Shown here: positions 7,401 to 13,819 of the stretch, one piece after another
Layout of the letters: every line of letters begins with the position of its first letter
How positions within the stretch are numbered: the first letter of the stretch is position 1
Source: JACVRM01 sp963817375
GTDB lineage: Bacteria > Actinomycetota > Thermoleophilia > Gaiellales > Gaiellaceae
Assembly (NCBI GenBank): GCA_963817375.1
Contig: CAWFOB010000007.1
Span: 156,241-220,240 of the forward strand
Reading direction: 5' to 3'
DNA: 64,000 bases
Notes under the pieces: generated by a model
Told to the model about the DNA's origin: nothing
Seen by the model: only the letters and a program-made list of their open reading frames with translations
The model's database searches: none
Position numbers and translations under genes: made by a program

Positions 7401-8509
7401 CGCGCCGTGACCTGGTCGAGGTCCTTGTCGCCGCGCCCGGAGAGGCAGACGAGCACGAGCTCCTCGTCGATCGTCGCGGCGCGGGCGAGCGCATGCGCCG
7501 GCTCGAGCGCGGGGAGGATGCCCTCGAGCCGCGCGAGCCGCCGGCAGGCGTCGAGCGCCTCGTCGTCGTCTGCGGTCAGGTAGTCGACGCGCCCGGCGTC
7601 GCGCAGTGCCGCGTGCTCGGGGCCGACGCCCGGGTAGTCGAGCCCGGCGGAGATCGAGTGGGCGTCGGAGACCTGCCCGTCCGGGTCGGCGAGCACCGCC
7701 GAGCGGGCACCGTGGAGCACGGTCGGGCGGCCGCTGCCAAGGCTGGCGGCGCCCTCCGCCTCGACGCCGACGAGGCGCACGTCCTCGTCGTCGAGGAAGC
7801 CGGCGAACATGCCGATCGCGTTCGAGCCGCCGCCGACGCAGGCGACGACCGTCTCGGGTAGGCGGCCCTCCGCCTCGAGGAACTGCGCCCGCGCCTCGCG
7901 GCCGATCACCGCCTGCAGCTCGCGGACGATGGCCGGGTAGGGCGCGGGGCCGACGGCGGAGCCGATGAGGTAGTGGGTGTCCTCGACGTTGGCGATCCAG
8001 TCGCGGATGGCCTCGCTCGTCGCCTCCTTGAGCGTCTGCGTGCCGAACTCGACAGGGATGACCTCGGCGCCGAGCAGGTACATGCGGTCGACGTTGGGCC
8101 GCTGGCGGCGCATGTCCTCGGCGCCCATGTAGACGTGGCATTCGAAGCCGAAGCGCGCGCAGACCGTGGCGGTGGCGACGCCGTGCTGGCCGGCGCCCGT
8201 CTCGGCGACGATCCGGTGCTTGCCGAGCCGCCGCGCGAGGACCGCCTGGCCGAGTGCGTTGTTGAGCTTGTGCGCGCCGGTGTGGAGCAGGTCCTCGCGC
8301 TTCAGCCACAGGCGCTTGCCGGGGGCGAACCGCTCGCAGAGCGTCAGCGCCGTCGGCCTTCCTGCGTACGAGCTACCCAGTTGGTCGATTTCCGCGCGGA
8401 AGAGCGGGTCTTCCTGCGCCGCCTGCCACCCGGCCTCGAGCTCCTCGAGCGCGGGGATCAGCGTCTCGGGGACGAAGCGGCCGCCGTACTCGCCGTACCA
8501 GCCGCTCAC
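7397..8509 (-). CDS. trpB: Tryptophan synthase beta chain
   Basis: TrpB condenses indole with serine using PLP. The 370-residue protein starts at GTG 8509..8507 (VSGWYGEYGGRFVPETLIPA), with GTGA overlapping the trpCF stop. The PLP lysine lies in HTGAHKLNNALGQ, the phosphate-binding loop is CVGGGSNAIG, and RPTALTLCERF plus ETGAGQHGVATA are family signatures. Length and motifs match a standard TrpB1. It forms one overlapping unit trpD-trpCF-trpB-trpA. Confidence 0.97.
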   Translation of the reverse strand: MSGWYGEYGGRFVPETLIPALEELEAGWQAAQEDPLFRAEIDQLGSSYAGRPTALTLCERFAPGKRLWLKREDLLHTGAHKLNNALGQAVLARRLGKHRIVAETGAGQHGVATATVCARFGFECHVYMGAEDMRRQRPNVDRMYLLGAEVIPVEFGTQTLKEATSEAIRDWIANVEDTHYLIGSAVGPAPYPAIVRELQAVIGREARAQFLEAEGRLPETVVACVGGGSNAIGMFAGFLDDEDVRLVGVEAEGAASLGSGRPTVLHGARSAVLADPDGQVSDAHSISAGLDYPGVGPEHAALRDAGRVDYLTADDDEALDACRRLARLEGILPALEPAHALARAATIDEELVLVCLSGRGDKDLDQVTAR

Positions 8510-9660
8510 CGCGCAGCCTCCACGTAGGCGCGCACGGCGTCGTGGTCCTTGATCCCCGGCTCGCGCTCGAGGCGCGAGCTGGCGTCGACCGCCCAGGGGC
8601 GGACGCGCTCGATCGCCTCGCGCACGTTGTCGGCCGCCAGGCGGCCGGCGAGCATCACGCGGCCGTCGGCCTCGGCGGCCCGGCGCCAGTGGCCTTCGTC
8701 CTGCTCGCCCCACGGCAGGTCGAGCACCTGCGCGACCGGCTCACCGCCTCGGAGCAGGACGGCGTCGCGGGCGCGGTGGCCGTCCTCGCGCGCGTAGAGC
8801 TGGGTCAGGTCGGCGCCTGTCTCCTCGTGCTCGCCGACGAGGACGGCGACCGAGAGCGTCGTGTCCGCGACGGGCAGCACGGCGGCGGCGCGCCGCGGGC
8901 TCTCGCTGGCGAGCACGAAGCCGAGCAGGTCGGCGCCCGCCTCGGCGGCGACGGCGACGTCCTCCTCGCGCGTGAGCCCGCACACCTTCACAAGCGGGCG
9001 GGCGAGCAGGTCGCGGAGCGTCGCCTCCGGGTCCGCCGACCGCATCAGCGCCGTCCCAACGAGCACCGCCCCGGCGCCGGCCAGCTCGGCGGCGGCCGCC
9101 TGGGCGCGCGAGTGGACGGCGCTCTCGGCGATCACGATCCGGTCGCGCGGTGCGCGCGCGACGAGGCCGAGCTGCGCGCGCCGGTCGATGGCAAAGGTGC
9201 CGAGGTCGCGGGCGTTCAGCCCGATCGGGTCGGCGCCGAGGCGGACGGCGCGGTCGAGCTCGGCGGCGTCGTGCGCCTCGACGAGCGCGTCGAGGCCGAG
9301 CTCCCGGGCCGTGGCCATCAGCGAGGCAGCGGTCGCGTCGTCGAGGTCGCGCAGGATCAGCAGCGCGGCGTCGGCGCCCGCCTCGCGCGCGGTGCGGAGG
9401 TGCTCCGGCGTCGAGAAGAAGCCCTTGGCGAGCAGCGGCAGCTCCGTCGCTGCGCGGGCAGCGCGGAGGTCGTCCCAGGTGCCGGCGAAGCGCTCGTCGA
9501 CGAGCACCGACATCGCGGCGGCGCCGCCGCGCGCGTACGCCTGCGCGTGGCGCGCAGGGTCGGCGCCCGTATTGATGTCGCCGGCCGAGGGCGAGCGGCG
9601 CTTGAACTCCGCGATCGCGGCCAGGCCGGGCCCGGCCAGCGCGCCCTTAAGGCGTCCCAT
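8506..9660 (-). CDS. trpCF: Fused indole-3-glycerol phosphate synthase / phosphoribosylanthranilate isomerase
   Basis: One 384-residue chain carries two consecutive tryptophan-pathway enzymes. Residues 1-220 are IGPS (TrpC), with IAEFKRRSPSAGDI, LPLLAKGFFSTPEHL and the IAESAVHSRAQ strand. Residues 223-384 are PRAI (TrpF), with the catalytic Cys in VKVCGLTREEDV, then LLGFVLASESPRR and the late Asp in WAVDASSRLE. The IGPS begins abruptly without the usual 40-residue N-terminal helix. The ATG at 9660 overlaps the trpD end by 14 nt. A TrpC-TrpF fusion is known from enteric bacteria; many actinobacteria use PriA instead of TrpF. Confidence 0.93.
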   Translation of the reverse strand: MGRLKGALAGPGLAAIAEFKRRSPSAGDINTGADPARHAQAYARGGAAAMSVLVDERFAGTWDDLRAARAATELPLLAKGFFSTPEHLRTAREAGADAALLILRDLDDATAASLMATARELGLDALVEAHDAAELDRAVRLGADPIGLNARDLGTFAIDRRAQLGLVARAPRDRIVIAESAVHSRAQAAAAELAGAGAVLVGTALMRSADPEATLRDLLARPLVKVCGLTREEDVAVAAEAGADLLGFVLASESPRRAAAVLPVADTTLSVAVLVGEHEETGADLTQLYAREDGHRARDAVLLRGGEPVAQVLDLPWGEQDEGHWRRAAEADGRVMLAGRLAADNVREAIERVRPWAVDASSRLEREPGIKDHDAVRAYVEAAR

Positions 9661-10669
9661 GTGTGAACCCCGCGAGGTCGTCGAGGCGCGTGCCGGCAGC
9701 GCCGGAGTCGACCGCCTCGGTGGCGAGGGCGAGCCCGTCGCGCAGGTCGGCGGCGTGGCCGGCTGCTGCGATCGCGCCGGCGGCGTTGAGCAGGATGGCG
9801 TCGCGGCGCCCGCCTCGGGCGCCGGCGAAGACGTCGCGGATGATGCGGGCGTTGTCGTCCGGCGACCCGCCGCGCAGCTCGCGCGGGTCGCAGCGGTCGA
9901 GCCCGAGCTCGGCCGCGTCGACGGTGCGCTCGACCACCCGATCGCGAAGGACTTCGCAGACGCGGTTCGGCCCGGCCGGCGACAGCTCGTCGATGCCGGC
10001 GTAGCCGTGCACGACGAAGGCGCGGTCGGCGCCGAGCTGGGCGACCACCTTCGCGATTGTGGGGACGAGCTCGGGCGCGTACACGCCGATCACCTGCGCC
10101 CGCGCGCCGGCCGGGTTGGTGAGCGGGCCGAGGATGTTGAAGACGGTGCGTGTCGCAAGCTCCTTGCGCACCGGCGCGGCGTGGCGCATGGCCGGGTGGT
10201 GGAGCTGCGCGAACATGAAGCCGAAGCCGAGCTCGTCGATCGAGTCGGCGATCCGATCCGGCTCGAGCTCGAGCCGGAACCCGAGCGCCTCGAGCACGTC
10301 GGCCGAGCCCGAGGCCGAGGAGACAGCGCGGTTGCCGTGCTTCGCGACGCCCGCGCCCGCGGCCGCGGCCACGATCGCGGCGGCAGTCGAGATGTTCAGC
10401 GTTCCGCCGCTGTCGCCGCCCGTGCCCGCGGTGTCGACGAGGTCGGTTCGCTTCGGGTGGACGGGGACGACGTGCTCGCGCATGGCCTCGGCGCAGCCGG
10501 CGATCTCGTCCGCGGTCTCGCCTTTCGCGCGCAGCGCGGCCAGGAAGCCGCCGATCTGGCCCGGCGTCGCCTCCCCGGACATGATCTCGCCCATGACGGT
10601 CCGCGCCTCCTCGCGCGTGAGACTGTGCCCGTCGACGAGACGGGCGATTGCGTCCTGGATGGGCGCCAC
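9647..10669 (-). CDS. trpD: Anthranilate phosphoribosyltransferase
   Basis: TrpD joins anthranilate to PRPP, the second step of tryptophan synthesis. The 340-residue protein has the glycine-rich PRPP loop DTAGTGGDSGGTLNIST, KHGNRAVSSASGSADVLEAL and the FNILGPLTNPAGA block, in the order expected for the family. The start GTG 10669..10667 (VAPIQDAIARL) lies 6 nt after a TACCGT hexamer, implying a leaderless message. It heads the trp unit. No trpE or trpG is in the window, so anthranilate must come from elsewhere or from the neighbouring kynureninase. Confidence 0.96.
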   Translation of the reverse strand: MAPIQDAIARLVDGHSLTREEARTVMGEIMSGEATPGQIGGFLAALRAKGETADEIAGCAEAMREHVVPVHPKRTDLVDTAGTGGDSGGTLNISTAAAIVAAAAGAGVAKHGNRAVSSASGSADVLEALGFRLELEPDRIADSIDELGFGFMFAQLHHPAMRHAAPVRKELATRTVFNILGPLTNPAGARAQVIGVYAPELVPTIAKVVAQLGADRAFVVHGYAGIDELSPAGPNRVCEVLRDRVVERTVDAAELGLDRCDPRELRGGSPDDNARIIRDVFAGARGGRRDAILLNAAGAIAAAGHAADLRDGLALATEAVDSGAAGTRLDDLAGFTHGTP

Positions 10670-10674
10670 CGGAT

Positions 10675-10681
10675 TACGGTA
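10675..10681. promoter_or_regulatory. Symmetric bidirectional -10 element between trpD and the kynurenine genes
   Basis: TACGGTA reads TACGGT on the plus strand (10675-10680, toward the hydrolase) and TACCGT on the minus strand (10681..10676, toward trpD). Predicted starts fall on GTG 10669 for trpD and about 3 nt before TTG 10690 for the hydrolase. The two promoters would share almost the same base pairs and should exclude each other. No strong -35 is visible on either side. Confidence 0.4.
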
Positions 10682-10689
10682 ACCCGCGT

Positions 10690-11355
10690 TTGACGGCGCG
10701 CGCTCTCCATCGGTACGGGGACCACCCGGCGCAGGTCGTCGAGCAGTTCGCGCCGGCGGGCGAGCCGCGCGGGACGGCGGTGGTGCTCCACGGCGGCTTC
10801 TGGCGCGATGCGTACGACCGGCACCTGATGGACGAGGTCTGCGAGGACCTGGCCGCCATGGGCTGGGCGGCGTGGAACGTCGAGTACCGGCGGCTCGGCG
10901 GTGGGGGCGGCTGGCCGGCGACGTTCGACGACGTGACGGCGGCGCTCGACCTCGTCGGCTCGCCGGCCGTCACGATCGGCCACTCGGCCGGCGGGCACCT
11001 GGCGCTCTGGGCAGCGGGGCATTCGAACGTCACGCGTGCCGTCGCGCAGGCCGGCGTCGTCGATCTCGAGGAGGCGATCCGGCTCGGGCTCAGCCGCGGC
11101 GTCGCGCGCGAGCTGCTCGGCGCCGGCGACCTGGCCGTGTGCTCGCCCGCGGCGCAGCTGCCGCTGGGCGTGCAGCAGCTCCTCGTCCACGGCGCCGACG
11201 ACGACATCGTCCCCGCGTCGATGAGCGTCGGGTACGCCGAGCGCGCGCGTGCCGCCGGGGACGCGGTCGACACTGCGATCCTGCCCGGCGTGGGCCACTT
11301 CGAGCATCTCGACCCGCGCTCGAGCGCGTGGGCGGCCGTGCGGGACTGGCTGTGA
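10690..11355 (+). CDS. Alpha/beta hydrolase, probable N-formylkynurenine formamidase
   Basis: The fold is a serine hydrolase of the esterase/lipase type: oxyanion motif VVLHGGFWRDAYD, nucleophile elbow TIGHSAGGHLAL, acid in HGADDDIVPAS and catalytic His in LPGVGHFEHLDP. HGGFW and GHSAGG are typical of kynurenine-formamidase-like hydrolases, and the kynureninase gene directly downstream (GTGA overlap) supports that role. I chose TTG 10690 because it leaves the first recognisable residues (LHRYGDHPAQVVEQF) intact; an earlier TTG at 10648 would overlap trpD. The product has 221 residues. Substrate is inferred from context. Confidence 0.75.
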   Translation: MTARALHRYGDHPAQVVEQFAPAGEPRGTAVVLHGGFWRDAYDRHLMDEVCEDLAAMGWAAWNVEYRRLGGGGGWPATFDDVTAALDLVGSPAVTIGHSAGGHLALWAAGHSNVTRAVAQAGVVDLEEAIRLGLSRGVARELLGAGDLAVCSPAAQLPLGVQQLLVHGADDDIVPASMSVGYAERARAAGDAVDTAILPGVGHFEHLDPRSSAWAAVRDWL

Positions 11356-12581
11356 ACGGGCGCGCCGACGCCGAGGCGCTCGACCGGGCCGATCCGCTCG
11401 CGTCGTTCCGCGACCGGTTCGTGATCACGGACGACCGCATCTACGCGGACGGCAACTCGCTCGGCCGGCTGCCGCGTGCGGCAGCCGAGCGCATCGACGC
11501 GCTGGTCGCGGAGTGGGGGGAACGGCTCGTCGGCGGCTGGGCGGACTGGATCGAGCTGCCCGTGCGCGTCGGCGACCGGCTCGCCGCGCTCGTGGGCGCG
11601 CAGCCGGGCGAGGTGCTTGCCTGCGACTCGACGACGGTGAACCTCTACAAGCTCGCCGAGGCGGCGCTCGAGCTCCGGTCCGGCCCGGTCGTCGTGGACG
11701 AGCACGAGTTCCCGACCGACCGCTACGTCCTCGAGGGCATCGCCGCCCGGCGCGGCGTCGAGCTGCGCCGGCTCGCGTCAGACCCGCTCACCGGGCCGCA
11801 GCCGGACGAGGTTGCCGCGGCGGCGGAAGGCGCGGCGCTCGTCGTGCTGTCGGTGGTCGGCTACCGGTCGGGCGCGCTCGCCGACCTGCCCGCGATCACC
11901 GCGGCCGTCCACGACGCCGGCGCGCTGATGCTCTGGGACCTGAGCCACGCCGTAGGCGTCGTGCCCGTCGACCTGGCGACGGCCGACCTGGCGGTCGGCT
12001 GCACGTACAAGTACCTCAACGCCGGGCCGGGAGCGCCCGCCTTCCTCTACGTGCGGCGCGACCTCCAGGAGCAGGTGGTCTCGCCGATCCAGGGCTGGTT
12101 CGGTCAGCGGGACCAGTTCGAGATGGGCCCGCGCTACGAGCCGGCGGCGGGGATCGAGCGCTTCCTCGCGGGGACGCCGCCGATCCTCGGCCTCGCCGCC
12201 GTCCAGGCGGCCGTCGAGCTGGTGCTCGAGGCGGGCATCGAGGCGCTGAGGGCGAAATCGCTCGCCCTCACCGATCTGACGGTCGCGCTCCACGACGAGC
12301 GGCTGGCGCCGCTCGGCTTCCGGCTCGCCACGCCGCGCGAGCGCAAGCGGCGCGGCGGGCACGTCGGCGTCGCCCATGACGACGGCTGGCAGCTCTGCCG
12401 GGCGCTGATCGAGCTCGCAGGCGTCGTGCCCGACTTCCGCGCGCCGGACGTGATCCGGCTCGGCTTCCCGCCGCTCTACTCGCGCTTCGTGGACGTCTGG
12501 GACGCGGTCGACCGGCTCGCGGGCCTGGCCGAGAGCGGCCGCTACCGCGACGTGGCCGCCGAGCGGCTGCGCGTCACGTGA
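11352..12581 (+). CDS. kynU: Kynureninase
   Basis: Kynureninase is a PLP enzyme that splits kynurenine (or 3-hydroxykynurenine) into anthranilate (or its 3-hydroxy form) and alanine. The 409-residue protein starts at GTG 11352 inside the previous stop (GTGA). It shows YADGNSLGRLPRAA near the N-terminus, CDSTTVNLYKL, the DLSHAVGVVP aspartate region and the PLP lysine in GCTYKYLNAGPGAPAF. The C-terminal FRAPDVIRLGFPPLYSRF is also family-typical. With the upstream formamidase it would yield anthranilate, the substrate of the divergently encoded TrpD. Confidence 0.95.
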   Translation: MNGRADAEALDRADPLASFRDRFVITDDRIYADGNSLGRLPRAAAERIDALVAEWGERLVGGWADWIELPVRVGDRLAALVGAQPGEVLACDSTTVNLYKLAEAALELRSGPVVVDEHEFPTDRYVLEGIAARRGVELRRLASDPLTGPQPDEVAAAAEGAALVVLSVVGYRSGALADLPAITAAVHDAGALMLWDLSHAVGVVPVDLATADLAVGCTYKYLNAGPGAPAFLYVRRDLQEQVVSPIQGWFGQRDQFEMGPRYEPAAGIERFLAGTPPILGLAAVQAAVELVLEAGIEALRAKSLALTDLTVALHDERLAPLGFRLATPRERKRRGGHVGVAHDDGWQLCRALIELAGVVPDFRAPDVIRLGFPPLYSRFVDVWDAVDRLAGLAESGRYRDVAAERLRVT

Positions 12582-12631
12582 TCCGCAACGCCGAATGGCA
12601 TCGGCCTGCGCGAGGCGCGGTCACCCGTTAG

Positions 12632-12647
12632 TGTGATCTGAATCACC
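12632..12647 (+). promoter_or_regulatory. CRP-like palindrome upstream of the lipase gene
   Basis: TGTGATCTGAATCACC matches the CRP-type pattern TGTGA-N6-TCACA at 9 of 10 fixed positions and contains the perfect palindrome GTGAT-ctga-ATCAC. It ends 21 nt before ATG 12669 and just before the AGGAGAAAGGGG ribosome-binding sequence. A site this close to the start would be expected to repress or to overlap the promoter. A CRP-family regulator is not in the window, although cyclase and CNB genes are. Confidence 0.45.
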
Positions 12648-12668
12648 TCTCAGGAGAAAGGGGTTCAG

Positions 12669-13700
12669 ATGCTTGGCTTCCGCGCAGCGCTCGTCCTTGT
12701 TCTGCTCGCCGCCGCGCTCGGGACGGCCGCTTCGGCATCGGCCGCAGGCACGGTCGGCACCACGTTCCCGGCCGGCTTCGCCGTCCCCACCGACGCATCG
12801 CTCGGCATGCCGGTCCTCGGCTTCGGCGCCGCCGGGCCGGTGCACCGCACGCCGGTCATCGTGCTCCATGGCAACAACGACACGCCCTACGCGACGGCGT
12901 GCAACCCGTACGGTGACGTGCACTCGGTGGCGCAGTACCTCGTCGACAACGGCTACACGCCGAGCGAGGTCTGGGGGCTCGGCTACCAGGGCGACCAGTG
13001 CGACTTGCTCGTCGACCCGACACACCGCTCGGGAGCCGCGCACACGACGGTCGCGAACATCCCCGACCTCGACGCGTTCGTGCGCTCGGTGTTGAGGTAC
13101 ACGCACGCGAAGCAGGTCGACATCGTCGGGCACAGCCTCGGCGGGACGCTCGCGCGCGCGTGGATGAAGGCTGACCACGCGCAGCAGCTGGTTCGCCGCC
13201 TCGTCCAGATCGACGCTCCGAACCACGGGATCATCGATTGCTCCCCGGATCCGGCGAACTACTGGCAGCTGCCGGCGAACGGCGGCTTCACCCCGTCGAG
13301 CCCGGTGTGCCAGGAATACGGCTCGCCGAGGACGCCGTTCCTGCGCTGGCTGAACGGCCACGGCCACGGCCACGGCCACGGCCACGGGCACGGGCACGGC
13401 CACGGGCACGGCAAGGAGGCACACGGCAAGACCGACGTGCTCGTCATCCGCAACGCGGACAAGAGCTTCGTCTACTTCCCGCTGCTGGACGGCCTCTTCC
13501 CGGGCGTGCCGGCGATCGACAGCTACGGCGTGCCGACCGACTTCTCGCACAGCGCCGAGCTGCGCGGCGCGAGCACCGTCAACCTCACGAACCAGGGTGT
13601 GTACGACCCGTTCCTCGGGACGTCGCACCTCGGGATCCTCAACTCGCCCGACACGTGGGCGGCCACGCTCGCGTTCCTGACCGCGAGGAAGGTGAAGTAG
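12669..13700 (+). CDS. Secreted lipase/esterase with a Gly-His repeat
   Basis: The 343-residue product starts with a clear signal peptide (LVLVLLAAALGTAASASAAG). It is an alpha/beta hydrolase of the secreted triacylglycerol lipase class: VIVLHGNNDTPYA, the nucleophile elbow DIVGHSLGGTLARAW, and a late HSAELRG or TSHLGILNSP His. Between residues about 230 and 250 lies an uninterrupted run of nine Gly-His dipeptides (13356-13409), inserted after TPFLRWLN and before KEAHGKTDVLVI. The repeat may bind metal ions or be simple slippage DNA. An AGGAGAAAGGGG Shine-Dalgarno precedes the ATG, with a CRP-like palindrome just upstream. Confidence 0.8.
   Translation: MLGFRAALVLVLLAAALGTAASASAAGTVGTTFPAGFAVPTDASLGMPVLGFGAAGPVHRTPVIVLHGNNDTPYATACNPYGDVHSVAQYLVDNGYTPSEVWGLGYQGDQCDLLVDPTHRSGAAHTTVANIPDLDAFVRSVLRYTHAKQVDIVGHSLGGTLARAWMKADHAQQLVRRLVQIDAPNHGIIDCSPDPANYWQLPANGGFTPSSPVCQEYGSPRTPFLRWLNGHGHGHGHGHGHGHGHGHGKEAHGKTDVLVIRNADKSFVYFPLLDGLFPGVPAIDSYGVPTDFSHSAELRGASTVNLTNQGVYDPFLGTSHLGILNSPDTWAATLAFLTARKVK
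13356..13412 (+). repeat. Hexanucleotide repeat encoding nine Gly-His units
   Basis: Nine tandem GGC/GGG-CAC hexamers (GGCCAC or GGGCAC) lie within the lipase gene, ending with one further GGC. Copies differ only at the third base of Gly, so the tract is prone to in-frame expansion or contraction. Confidence 0.9.
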
Positions 13701-13705
13701 CTAGA

Positions 13706-13819
13706 TCAGCGCGCCGGAGCGGCTGCCCGCTCGCGATGCAGCCGCTCGGCGCGCTCCCGGATGCCCAGCAGCATCTTGCACTCATGACGAGTGAGCCGGG
13801 CTCCGGCGTACTGCGCCAT
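13706..13819 (-). CDS. Possible small protein coupled to the transporter gene
   Basis: A 37-codon frame starts at ATG 13819..13817, sharing one base with the TGA stop of the upstream transporter gene (TGATG). The product MAQYAGARLTRHECKMLLGI... is basic and soluble, with no recognised family. The coupling geometry argues for translation, but the frame could also be the true transporter C-terminus displaced by an indel, since single-base shifts occur elsewhere in this window. Confidence 0.3.
   Translation of the reverse strand: MAQYAGARLTRHECKMLLGIRERAERLHRERAAAPAR

Noticed and set aside
13356..13412. CRISPR-like short direct repeat
   Set aside because: The repeat is a hexamer in coding frame giving Gly-His units, without spacers.
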